The translations under genes and the position numbers were made by a program. The notes beneath the pieces were generated by a model. The model did no database searches, was not told where the DNA came from, and saw only the letters and a program-made list of their open reading frames with translations. A DNA stretch of 64,000 nt. It comes from Draba incana. Taxonomy: Eukaryota; Streptophyta; Magnoliopsida; Brassicales; Brassicaceae. Positions 34,144-45,394 of this stretch are shown piece after piece; position 1 is the first letter of the stretch, and every line of letters starts with the position of its first letter. The stretch spans positions 35,402,718-35,466,717 of the forward strand of contig OY755213.1 in NCBI GenBank assembly GCA_963576765.1, read 5' to 3'.

Positions 34144-34520
34144 AGCCTCTCAATTCGCTGGTTAAGACTCTCAATCTTCACAACCAAATTCGTAACCGAG
34201 AAGAGAATCCAATAGAACACAAGCGCAGCAGCAATCAAAAGCGCGTTTCTCTGCGATTTCATAATCGATTTCTGATGACGGAGATGCTCCGACGGTGTAC
34301 ACGAATCTCCGTCGCACGAAGGCATCGTCTCGTACTTCCAGTAAATATCCATCAACAGAAACAAACAAAACGGAACAATCGAGAGAAATGGTTTCAGAAG
34401 ATTACGCGTCACGGCGACTAATCCTTTACGGAGTCCGTCAAGCCCAGGCATCGTCAATAGCACCACCATGATCGCTTCCGCCGCCGCTGCGTAACCTAAA
34501 ACAACCCATTCGAGAGCCAT
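34128..34520 (-). CDS. BAP31-like ER membrane protein
   Basis: Single-exon gene of 130 residues. Three hydrophobic segments (about residues 5-23, 42-60 and 92-115) and a basic C-terminal coiled coil (VVKIESLNQRIERLKNKD) match short plant B-cell-receptor-associated-protein-31-like proteins of the endoplasmic reticulum. The C-terminal KNKD resembles a dilysine-type retrieval tail. I chose the ATG giving MALEWVVLGYA over one two codons upstream, since the family starts this way. Upstream are site II motifs. Corresponds to At3g03160 by position (from memory). Its 3' end has been duplicated downstream. Confidence 0.82.
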   Translation of the reverse strand: MALEWVVLGYAAAAEAIMVVLLTMPGLDGLRKGLVAVTRNLLKPFLSIVPFCLFLLMDIYWKYETMPSCDGDSCTPSEHLRHQKSIMKSQRNALLIAAALVFYWILFSVTNLVVKIESLNQRIERLKNKD

Positions 34521-34681
34521 TTTCACCGGATCTAGATCGGAGAATCAAAAGTTCAGATCTGAGTCTGTTCTTCGAAGCTTGGAATTTTTCAATTTTCACT
34601 TTTTCCCATTAAAGGAAAGATGTATAAAGGAACGTGCAACACGTGTCCCACGACGTACTAAATGGATGAAGATTTTTAAAG

Positions 34682-34757
34682 TGGGCCATTATTAAATATG
34701 GCCCAAATAATTACAAAAATTCAGATTTGTAACTGGACACTTTTTAAAATGGGCCGT
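34682..34757 (-). promoter_or_regulatory. Cluster of TGGGCC site II motifs
   Basis: GTGGGCCATT, ATGGCCCAAA and AATGGGCCGT occur within 76 bp, about 160-235 bp upstream of the BAP31-like start codon. TGGGCC motifs bind TCP factors and mark many housekeeping promoters. Confidence 0.55.
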
Positions 34758-35026
34758 TTTTTTTAATGCCGGAAAAGGTTTATGATTAACAGGATTAAGT
34801 AACGGCGTTAGAAGAAAGCCAAGAAATATACACACACAGACATTAAACGGAGTTAGGTGAGCCACGTGGATCAGATTGTGCTTTGTCTCCTAATCCAATC
34901 TCTTTCGAAGCATATACGCATTATAAATGCGCACACACACATTAAAGATTTAAAGTGAGTATTAAGAAACAGAAAAAGCAAGTAAACAAAGAATCTCTCA
35001 TCTCCGGGGAAAAAAAGCAGATTTGT

Positions 35027-36577
35027 ATGGCAACCAGATCGAAGAGTTTTCAGTTGATCACCGGCGCAAAGAAGAACCTTATCAACGCCGTTTTCACACG
35101 CGCTTCCTCACGCGCCACCGCCTCCGCCGCTGCTCGGTTCACTTCACGGTAATAAACACTGTCTTCCCTCTGTCTATTTTATACTTGGAAATTATTTGAT
35201 TTTTCTTTGAGCTTATGTTGAAAAAAAATTAAAATACATTGATGATGACAATATAGCATCTTGACTTTGATTATGATTGTATAAATGATATTGATATAAA
35301 CATTCCAGAGGTTTTTTTTTTAAAGCGTCAAACAACATATTAGAGATTTTTTTGTGTTTGATTATTTCTGTTTTGTGTATTATCATTTGACTAGTTGGTC
35401 TAACCATTTTTAAATCTTCCACTTTGTTCATATTCAAGATCCTATACCTAGATCTAGAAAGTTCAGATATACGGAATTATAGGACTACGGATTCAGATCA
35501 AGTATATAATAAAATTTGTTTGTTTTATATTTTCAATGTCATATATTGCTAATTTGAACAAAATGAACAATCTGAAAAGAATCCTGTGATTTTCTGTACA
35601 AGTGTACATCTTCAAAGTTTTCAATTAATTTTTTCATAAATATCAGTACGTTTTCTTTGAAAATAATTATATTCGTACAGAAAGCAGAATAAGTTATGTA
35701 CAATACATTGTACAGTTTACGAAAGAAGGCACATGCCAATTGGCTTAAAAGGATAATACCATAACAATATCCATTTCGGATTTGACACGTGACATAGTTT
35801 CGTTTACTTTCGTACCCTTGATAATTAATTAACCTTTAACGTAGATTAATCGCATTTTTTCAATCGTGGCTGATTATCTACTATGGTGAGATTACGATAA
35901 GAATTGGACCGACAGATTTGAAGTTGTAATAAATTGATAGACACATCGACGATGACATTTTTGACATTACTTGATTTATATTTTATATTTTTTTTAAGAC
36001 TTTTTCGAGTCACTTTTTAAGCATAACAAAACTTTCCATCTTTAACCGACAAAAAAAAAAAAAAAAAAACTTTCCATCTTTAATAATAAACTAGCACCAG
36101 AGAAAAAGTTCTCTCTGATCCTAATACTTAGATGTGGGTCCCACGCGTGGAGCTCTGTGTACATGCACAACCCGCAGAGCATGAGAACCGGGCCTGATTA
36201 TGGGTATTCTATGGTGGCAATGTTTCACCTACCAAGCAACAATCTCCCACCCAACTGGAAAACAGTTTTTATTTCCATTAAATGTAATAAAATTGATAAT
36301 GAACATTTAAATATTTAATGTTTTGAACAATAGGAGTGGTCAATCCTCGGCGTATGACAAGAACGTGGAGGAAGAATTGCAGGCAAGTGCAGTAGCTGAT
36401 GAAGTGATAAAGCCAGATTCTGATAAATATTGGTCTCCTCATCCTCAAACCGGAGTTTTCGGTCCCTCGACGATCGAGAACAGTCCTGCTGCAGATGCGG
36501 CTCGCCAGGACTCAGCCGTGCTTGAGGAGACTGCTTGGTTTCGTCCAACAAGTCTCGAGGACTCAGACAAGACCTAG
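35027..36577 (+). CDS. Small, probably mitochondrial LEA_3-like protein
   Basis: Two exons, 35027-35148 and 36334-36577, separated by a 1185-bp intron, give 121 residues in frame. The N-terminus MATRSKSFQLITGAKKNLIN followed by repeated Ser/Ala/Arg is a typical mitochondrial presequence without acidic residues. The mature part has DKYWSPHPQTGVFGPST and ETAWFRPTSLEDSDKT; the YWxPxPxTG core recalls LEA_3/SAG21-type proteins. A protective or stress role is inferred. Matches At3g03150 by position (from memory). The intron contains A-tract flanked short duplications near 36030-36085. Confidence 0.78.
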
Positions 36578-37228
36578 CATGTTTAAGTCCTGGAGAAGAT
36601 CTCCTTTCGTTTGTTTTTCTTTGCTAATGTAATGGTGTAATAAAATTATAAGTAGACAAAACTGTATGTCAAGTAAATGTCCTGAAAAAACTTCAAGTTC
36701 CGTGATATGTTGGAACGTTTTATGACCGAGTTAAATCAATCTAAATGAAGTTTGGTTTTTAATTTCGCAAACTAAACCGGTTAATTAAGCCTAGACCCAA
36801 CGAGAGATTAGACAAGACATCACCGGTTAATAGAATCTTCGAAGAAGAAAATCAATAATATGTGTAAGTTAATTAGAAAGATTCATAAATAAATTAAATC
36901 AACCAAAAAAAACTCAGTAAGACTAATAAAATAAGCTGGGACTAAATCAAAGTTACATAAAGCTTTCTCACGAGAGAAAATTATACACAAAGAACCAGTG
37001 GTATTATCGTTCTAACTCTTCACTGATCTGTACCAATGAGTAAACCAGAGTTTCCCTTTCCCTACGACTAAAATTCCCTCAGAATCATCACATAATTAAA
37101 AAGCCTGATGGTTGCTCAAAAAGACCCATCACTCCAAAATTTAATTTAAAATCCCCCTAGACGTGATTCTCAAACTACGAAAACCAGAGACAAGAAATGT
37201 TTATATGTTCTTGTACTTGTAGCTCTTG

Positions 37229-39903
37229 CTATCGATCTCTTCTTCTCTCGTTAAAGGCTTTCGTGGTTGGCTTTGATGGCGGTCTGTTTATCTTCTCGAG
37301 TAATCTGCTAAATACTAGTTTGACCGGTATACAGGCCACGGTTGGTGGTCCTGGTAATACCCGTCTGTTAGAGAGCTCGTGTGTCCGGTCCCTTAAAGCC
37401 TTCATCCCGTTGTGTCCTTGTTCGCTGCTGAACGACGATAATGCCCTTGTTTTTTGACTAGCAGTTGCGCTTGTGTTCTTCAGCAAATTCCTTTGCTGCT
37501 GCTGCTGCGACTGCTTTTTCTCTCCAGGTGGTCGTGGAATTCGCAGTGAGCTGTTTCTCCTCATCGAGTTATCATCATTACTCAAATTTACCAAACCGAA
37601 TTTCTTAAACTGCGATTTTCTTCCCTGATCCACCAGAGAATGATCCTCATAATCGGCTTCGAGTGATGATGAGAATGGATGCATTCGTGGAACACGTGAA
37701 TTACTCCTTCTTGCAGTCTTCCAAGCAGGGGGAAGAAGAAAGGGTTTGTCATGGTAACTTGTTTCATTACCAAAGTAATCAACTGTCTGAAGATATGACT
37801 CAGACGAACCATCTGCTACGACTTCGATTTCGACTGGATGTCCAATTATTGTTCTGCCATTCAACTTACTCATAAGAGAGACAATTGGGACAGGCCCTTT
37901 CTTATAGCTTCCTCGCACTTCTAAAACGACATCCATCAATGGAGAGTATGTCTTTCTTCCCAAATGTCGATGAGAAGCATCAAACTCCTGACCTAAACCG
38001 TCATTTTTTTCTTCCCATCGCTTCTTTGTACCAATCTGGCCTTCCCAAGGATCATCATCCCAGTCCAGCATGTCATGACTGAAGATGCTCTTACATCTGG
38101 ATGCCACCATATTTGAGGGCTGATAATAATCATCACCTTGTCCGATCGTTCTGTCCCTGAACTGCCTTTCGCTGGGATCAGTGTCATCAGTATCATCACT
38201 CATATCAGTTGCCCCGTTAAAATCTAATCCATACCCCATAGGCTTTTGGCCAAATGCCCTTCTCTTATACTCACAATATCCCCCATCTTCCAGACGATTA
38301 CGATGCATCTCTCTTTTACGTGCAGACCTTCTTGGAAGATTCCGCATGTTTCTTTTTCCCTTGAGCTGCCACTTGGAAACCGTTCCAGCTTCATTGTGAG
38401 GATAAAGGTAAGAAGAGTCGCCAGAAATAGATGACTCATAATGATCTTCCTCACTACTCGTGCTTTCATCTTCTCCTGACATATGTCTACTAAAATCATT
38501 CCGCCCAGATCCTGGAAGGAGAAGAATTCAAACTCTAGTGAGTCATAAAAACTATGCAACACATAGATAACTGTGGTCTAAGCAACCAAAACGGTTAAAT
38601 TTTCTAAAGTTCAGAGGCTTGACACCAATGCCAGACAAAGAAGAATCAGATTTTTGCAAAAGTAGAAAACATGTATGTGTATGTGATAAGAAACGAGATT
38701 TAAGCTGTCGAGAAAATTTTCACCTGACAGCATGATATCATCATCAGTATCCTCCTCCATTTCAGAAGACTCAGTTTCCGATTCAGAAGTCTCAGATTCA
38801 AAATCATCCAAAAATTCAGGAGGATCATATTCTGAAAGCGAGTAGCGGCGAGAATCACCACCAGCAAAGGAGGAATGCATTGCCTCCCTGTGGCTTAGCA
38901 AACTCTCATGCAGGTCTAAAACATCATTAGATTCATTTGGTGTAAACATATATTTAGTCCTTTTAGCCTCCATTGTACTCCTACTGTTTTCTTTTCCTGA
39001 AACAGAATTACATAACGAATTTTATATCAAAAAGAGCCAGAACCATCTTGGAATTACACACTTGGAAGTTTCCAAAACCATCTTACCGTGTGTATAACTA
39101 GGCCTCTCCATGCTTTGACCTCCGCTAGAAGACGCTGAGGAGTTGCTTCTGGCCAAGGACTTAAAGGATGAATCAGGACCAGTGGAAGATAAAAACTTTC
39201 GCTTTGAAGAGGACGTTCTTAGTCCAAAGTCTTGCAAGCCTCTTGTTCGAGGCACATCCTCATCCTCACAACTTGGCTGATATTCCTCTTTATCTTTCAG
39301 CAAATGCACAACATTGTTAAGCCCTAGACTATCACTGGATTCTCGTGCCCCATTAGAGATATCATGGACCCTAGACATAACCATTCTCTCCTTAGTTGCA
39401 TCAAGAGAGTTATCTCTAGGCTTTTCACGGACTACATCCTCTTCTTTTTTCAGCATTTCCTTTTCAAGCTCAAGAGCATGGAGAATCGCATCTTCTCTAC
39501 GAGCATACTTCTCTCTCTTTCGTATCGTTAACCCTTGCGAAGATTCCACCCTCTCGATGCAGTCATCGAAATCGCCACACCGAAACGGCTTAACCCTCTT
39601 GGATTTCTCTAAATTGTACCAATCCCTTAGCAAAATTCAAAGATGAAACAACAATGCTTTAACTTTCAGTATCAATCCCAAAAGAAAGCAAAGTTGATAT
39701 AGATAAAAAGAAGAAACTTACACACTTGCATCTTCTCTTCCAAGAAGCTTCACTGGAGTTCCAGATCGTGGCGATGTGATATGCGTAGAGTCAAGATCTT
39801 CCTGACCTAGAATCTTCCCTGGCCACCATGAACCATTCCTTCTCCTAACCCACACAATCGAACCCACCGTGCATTCCGCCGCAGCTGGTCCTGGACTTCC
39901 CAT
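37229..39903 (-). CDS. PWWP/Tudor-domain chromatin protein
   Basis: Four exons (39903-39722, 39625-39087, 38996-38724, 38511-37229) sum to 2277 bp and 758 residues in frame. The N-terminal PWWP domain is clear: VGSIVWVRRRNGSWWPGKIL, then SPRSGTPVKLLGREDAS and VDWYNLEKSKRVKPF; this fold binds methylated histone tails and DNA. A Lys/Glu-rich helix (KREKYARREDAILHALELE) follows, then Ser/Asp/Glu-rich acidic stretches, basic segments (KGKRNMRNLPRRSARKREM) and a conserved C-terminal part around VVLEVRGSYKKGPVPIVSLM. A Gln run (five) lies near the C-terminus. Nuclear reader role is inferred from the domain. Matches At3g03140 (from memory). Divergent from the gene at 40703. Confidence 0.9.
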
Positions 39904-40702
39904 CCCACTCTCTCTCTCTCTCTTTCAACACTCAAGATCACACTTTCTCTACAATTTTTTTTTCCAAAAAACAATCCTCAAAAGTCTACCATTCTCCAAA
40001 AACAAAACCAATTTCGTTAACGGTCACGTATTGATCTACCTCAAAATCAGCTCTGCGAATTCCGGCGGATCCAAGAACAACTGAAACAGACGGAAACGAA
40101 GCAAGTGATTCCGGCGATGACTAAGCTTTCCATTCAGATTTGGAAAATTCCCTTAACCCTACGCTTTCCTCAGCGTTAGGTTAAACTTTCCTCTCTCTAT
40201 CTCTGGTTTTCGCCGACTCTCTATAACCTAAACAAAGCGACGCTTCGTCTCTCACTCTCTCTCTGAAAGTTCGTCGTTCTCGTCTCTCTCTCTCTCCTTT
40301 CCGTGACTCCGTCTCTCTTTCGCCTTCTTTCTCTCTCCTCCGGTTAGTGATTGCGAGCCGCGAAGTTCATTGAATTTACACGCGCTCCCGAAAAGCGCGT
40401 GTTTTCTACGTTACCGAATCATAAGCCCATTTACAAATTCAATCTATGGGCTTTTTATATTTTTAGGCCCATTGTAATACATTTCTAATTAGTTAGATAT
40501 TTTAAAATTCAAAATTTACGCCCCAACGGTCATTTTCGATTAGAGGGGAATTAGGGTTTTTATCTTCGCCTAATAATATATAAATACCCTTCTTCTTCGG
40601 ATCTTTAGACTCATAGCAGAAACTTCTCGTTTTTCAACTGTCATTTTTTCCCCACCAATCAGATTTCTTCTTCTTCTTCTTCTTCTTCTACATTTTGCAG
40701 CG
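39904..40702. promoter_or_regulatory. Shared divergent promoter region
   Basis: 800 bp lie between the start codons of the PWWP gene and the SAP/LisH-like gene. A CT-rich tract (40180-40340) suits the PWWP gene's leader. Site II-like AGCCCATTT and AGGCCCATT are at 40423-40473. A TATA box, AATATATAAATACCC, at 40574-40588 lies about 120 bp before the plus-strand start codon. Confidence 0.55.
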
Positions 40703-42892
40703 ATGGATTTCGATAGTCTTGCGAGAAGAGATCTTCAGTTTTTCTGTAAGAGGAACAAAATCCCAGCCAATATGACCAATATCGCCATGGCTGATGCTCT
40801 CAAAGCTCTTGAGATTGTAAGTTCGTGAATCTCATTTCTCTCAATTTTTGTTGTGAATCGAAAAAATTCGTTTTCCTTTTTCTCGTCTTATAAGTACCCT
40901 GCAAATGATTTGAGATCGAATCTTATAGATTTATCAGTTTCTGGGAAAATAATCACTGAAATTGCTTGGAAGTTTTGAGATATTTGTTGTATTATAGTGC
41001 GAATTTGAATCGGAACATTTCTCTGAATAGTTTTAGATCAGGCAAAGTCGATTCTGTATAGTCCAGAGATTTCATCGGAATCGTATGTAAGATCTGCAAA
41101 ATCAAATAAGATTGAATCCCTTTTTGCTTGTCGGTTTTTTTCCGGATCTCGAAGTTCTTATGTGTTTGTTTGCCTTTGAGTTTACAATTTATTATAAGTG
41201 TATATCTGACCATTATGATTTGATAGGTTGAAGGTATTGATGACTTCAAGAATCAGTCTCCAACAAGTGTAGCAAAGAATTTGCCGAGTGCTGCTCGTAC
41301 TGCAGCTCGAAGAAAGGCGTCTAAAGATGAGACTGAATCATCAGAACTGGTGACTAGTTCTTGCTATGTGACGAGTAAGGCTCTAGCTGGAGAAATGGAG
41401 CAAGAGAACCGAAACACGAACGTGTTACCTCAAAGCCGTAGAAGATCAGTAGCTACCTCGATTGCTATGAAGTTAGAGGTTACAGATATGGAGCCTGAAG
41501 CTAAAACTCCAGCGGTTAAAAGCACGAGAAGGGTGCAAGCAGCTGCTTCTTCCAAGAAGGAAGAGTCGGTCCAGCGAGTGTATAGTACTCGAAGGTCAGT
41601 CAAGTTGCTAGAAGAATACATGGCTGACCTGAGTTTGAAGACTAAGGAATCCATAAATGTACCTAAGAAAACCGAGGATGATTCACTAGCAGGTATGCAG
41701 AACAGATGAAATGTTATGTTCGTTATGAGTTGTGTTAGTGTATAATGAGTTTGTAATCAAGTTTAGTTGTAATATGCAGGTTCCAAGTTCCAGGAGAAAA
41801 CCGAGGAGGCTGAAGTTATCTCGGTGAGGGATTTAAATGATTCATTAGAGAAGGAATGGGATGGTTCGAAGTATGATCCAGATCTTGATATCTTATATGG
41901 TGATCTTGGTGATACCACTTTCTTTGATGCAAACACCACTAAAGAACAGCTGAATGGAATAGGTATACACACAAAGCATACTTATCAATGTTGTTAACTA
42001 TAGCTTTTTCTTGTTTGCATTTATTGATTTCCTTGGGGGTTTCTTTGCAGAGTCCAACACGGTTCTGGCTTCCGATAGTTTTGTTTTAGTCAAAGGAGAA
42101 GAGACATTGCCGCAAGAGGATGATTTTGTAGTTGTAGACCATGCTGCTTCTACTACTACTACAAACATTGTGGCTTGCAACAAAGAATCAGAGTCTGAGC
42201 AAATGAAGAATGATTCTGAAACTGAATCAGAGGAAACCGAATATGAAACTGATCCATGGGAGGATGATGATTCTGGTGTTGTTGTTGATGACTCAAACAT
42301 AGAGGTTTTGGAGTCTAAAGTCTCTGCTAGTGATAATGTTATCAACGTAGACTCTGTCCCAACAGTTCTGATTGCTGATGAACCAAAAGAACACAACTTT
42401 GAAGAAAGCGAGCCAGAGGAAGAAGAGATTTGTGTGTCTGATGAACTGATTGATGATAATGAATCAGAGGTGTCTCAAGTTTCAGACATGAAGAAGGCTC
42501 AAGCTTCTTTTCCCCCTCGTGCTGAGAAAGAACACGAAGAAGACAGCGATGAATGGGATTCCGATTTTGATATAAACGAGATAGACGGAAACTGTTTCGG
42601 ATCTGAAGAATTGGATGGTTCGGAATCAGAAGAGGTTCCTGTTTCAGACAAGAAGAAGACTCCAGCTACTCCATTTGAGGCAGAATCAATGGCTCTTGTT
42701 GTAGACAAGGACAAGGAGAATGTTGAGGAGGAGATGGTTCTTGACAACAATGGCGAGAGAAAAGCAGAGGCCGAGGCAAAGAAGAACGATGAAGAGAGGC
42801 TTAAAGGCGTAAGCATGAGGCAACTAATGAAGAAGGTGAAAGAACTTGATCTTAAGAGCAAGAGCAGGCCACAACACAAGTACTTAGAGTAG
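40703..42892 (+). CDS. SAP/LisH-like acidic nuclear protein
   Basis: Four exons (40703-40816, 41227-41692, 41780-41962, 42051-42892) sum to 1605 bp and 534 residues. The N-terminus, MDFDSLARRDLQFFCKRNKI then PANMTNIAMADALKALE, looks like a SAP-type helix-loop-helix, often DNA-binding. A middle basic part has repeated RR motifs (AARRKASKDE, STRRVQAAASSKK, YSTRRSVKLLEEYM). The C-terminal half is very acidic (ETEYETDPWEDDDSG, SDEWDSDFDINEIDGN) and ends in a basic helix, GVSMRQLMKKVKELDLKSK. Function is unknown; nuclear localisation is inferred. It corresponds to At3g03130 by position (from memory). Confidence 0.85.
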
Positions 42893-43445
42893 AGAAGAAT
42901 CTCTTATTATAAGTCCCTTTTTGAAATCTTTACCTTTTCTCTCTGGGAAAAACACAAATTGTTGTTTCTTTTGTTTCCTTAGATTGTTCTGTTTTTCTTC
43001 TTTGGAGAAAACACAAACAGAAATTTTCATCAAATCTTTTCTATTTTTAGTTTCACTCCCAAGTTCTTTATACTTTCCTGAAATCTCGATTTATAGATTA
43101 TCTATCATAGCTTTGAGGGGCAGTGATAATAATCACATGAGATTTTGCAGATTATAAATATTTTTCTTCCATCAGAATATACAATGAAGCTCCAATGTCA
43201 TGCAAAAAGGGAGCCTAACTGATGCTAACATTAAACTTTCAGAAGTAGAACCATGCGAAGAACAAAAAGAGAAAAAAAGAAAGACACTTCCATAACAAAA
43301 GCCTTCAGGAATTTTGATTTTGTGATAACACCATATGAGAAGCCAAGAAGAAGACTTTGGCCATGGTTCAAAAGTATATATATAATGGTGGAGAGAGATA
43401 ACACCATGAGATTGATTCAATTCACCTAGTCGCAAAAGGAGTGAG

Positions 43446-44940
43446 TTAAAAGGACGGACCAACCGATGAGTAACCAGCGGCTTTAACCTCTTTGAGTGTA
43501 GAAGATAACCAGTCTAAGCCTTCATAGAGCCCATCTCCTTGAAGAGCACATGTGCCTTGTATATGCCATTTCCTGTTCTTGAGATCTAATAAGCCAAGCC
43601 CTTCACATACTTCTCGCGGAGACATGGCTCCTCTCTGAGATTCAGACATAACTTGAGAATCAGAGTGAGATCAAATTTCACAGAAGGAAAAGCTTAAGCT
43701 TTGACATTTTACCATGTCTTGTTTGTTTGCAAACACTAGAATGATACTGTTGAGCATGAATGGGTCTTTTATGATGTCCTGAAGATATCAATTACAAATG
43801 TTAGAAACTCTGCGCAGAGACTAATTTTACCCAAAACCTTGTGCATTTTATCTAAAGGTACTGTGTAACCTGAAATTCTTGCTTCGCTTTACCAATTCTC
43901 TCTCGGTCCAAGGAATCTACCACGTATATCTACAAGTGTATCGACCAGTCGAAATCAGAGAGTATTCCAAAACAAGATGAGGAAATAATCTACCTAACAG
44001 ATCTCCTCTGAAGAATCAGAGAGCGGAAATGACTACACACAGAGCTCAAAAAAGTATTGACTTACAAGTCCGTCGGTATTATTGAAGTAATGCCTCCACA
44101 AGGGCCTTAGCTTTTCTTGACCACCAACATCCCAAACTGTGAACATCACATTCTTGTACTGAACTTTCTCAACATTGAAACCTGAGTAAGAAAGTTCAAA
44201 TCCTCATCAAACCAGTAAAACTATCCGGTATCACTGACGCAGAAGTACATGGTGGATATGGCAAGAAGACAGATTGTGCACAGTTGCAAGGGTAAACCAC
44301 AAATAGCGCAGAGCGGGAATCTGAACCTACCGATTGTGGGAACAGTTGACAGAACTTCTCCGATGTGCAGCTTGTACAGTATCGTTGTTTTGCCAGCCGC
44401 ATCCAACCCCAGCATAACAACCTGACACCTCCAAGTGAAAACACAAACAAAAACATCACCAAAACTGATCAATATATTCATCATATTGTACACACTGAGT
44501 TAGTCAACCAAGCAACCTAGATTAGTCAAAAATGAAGAAGAACACAAAATCTGAAGTAGCACAAATTTTTTTAGCACTAAAGCATACACATTCGATTCGA
44601 AATAGATGCAATAACAACAAAATCAGCTATGTTAACAGACTCATTCGTTTCTTCTATATCTATCGATTCCGAATCAATTTAGGGCAAAAAAGCAACAAAC
44701 AGTGATTCAATTCAAACACCAATCATGATTTTCCTCAGAAGATAGCACCAAATCACAATAATAATCCTTCAAATCCCGAATATGTTCAAGTATGACCCAA
44801 TAGGTTAATACGGATTCAGTCAAAAAAGGGAAGAAGACAAAGTAAACCGATGGAAACAAAATCAAAGAGAAGATCGAGAGTACCCTCATCTCTTGGTTGC
44901 CGAAGAAAGTATCGAAGAGCTTACGAAAAGTTTGACCCAT
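43446..44940 (-). CDS. ARFB1C: ARF-family small GTPase (ARFB1C-like)
   Basis: ADP-ribosylation factor-type GTPase for vesicle traffic at endomembranes. Six exons (44940-44884, 44421-44331, 44181-44066, 43929-43870, 43778-43713, 43634-43446) sum to 579 bp and 192 residues. Gly2 in MGQTFRKLF is the N-myristoylation site. GLDAAGKT (P-loop), PTIGFNVEKV (switch I), WDVGGQEKLRPLW (switch II), NKQDM (G4) and GTCALQGDGLYEGLDWL (G5 and C-terminal helix) are all intact. The usual SAT of the G5 loop reads TCALQ, still close to ARFB members. The tail KEVKAAGYSSVGPSF is longer than in ARF1 and is typical of the ARFB group. Matches At3g03120 (from memory). Confidence 0.92.
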
Positions 44941-45394
44941 GTCAACACGCAAAACCTAAAACGTCCACAAAATCAATTTTTATCTTATCGTCACGAAACA
45001 GAAGAGAGATTGAAGGAATCAGAGAGAATTATACGGAAGAAAGATGATCGATTTCGAGGGAGAGAGGAAAGGTAGCGTTCTCGGTACAATGGATTCCCCA
45101 GAGATGTATATTGATTCGATTTTAATTCCGGTTTACAAAATAAAATCAATTAAGACCGGTTTAATATAGAACATACGATAGACATTTTTAATTTCTTCAT
45201 TAGGGAAATTTGATTTTTGTTTTGTTTTTTCGTAGCATCTCTAACAAACGAAGAAGAATACTACTAGAGAATAAAATTGTAATGTAGAGATCTAAAACTT
45301 TTCTCTTTTGTATTTATGAAATTAGGAGGCTCTCTACAAGAAAAAACTATTTGAAGCCTTGGTTGGTTTTGCTATAGAAAAATAATCAGATTTC

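Noticed and set aside
37588..38562. Additional frames on both strands within the PWWP gene
   Set aside because: Shadows of exon 4, which alone carries the conserved sequence and correct splicing.
41430..42879. Minus-strand Ser-rich frames opposite the SAP/LisH-like gene
   Set aside because: Ser-rich because they are antisense to Glu/Asp-rich codons; no independent support.
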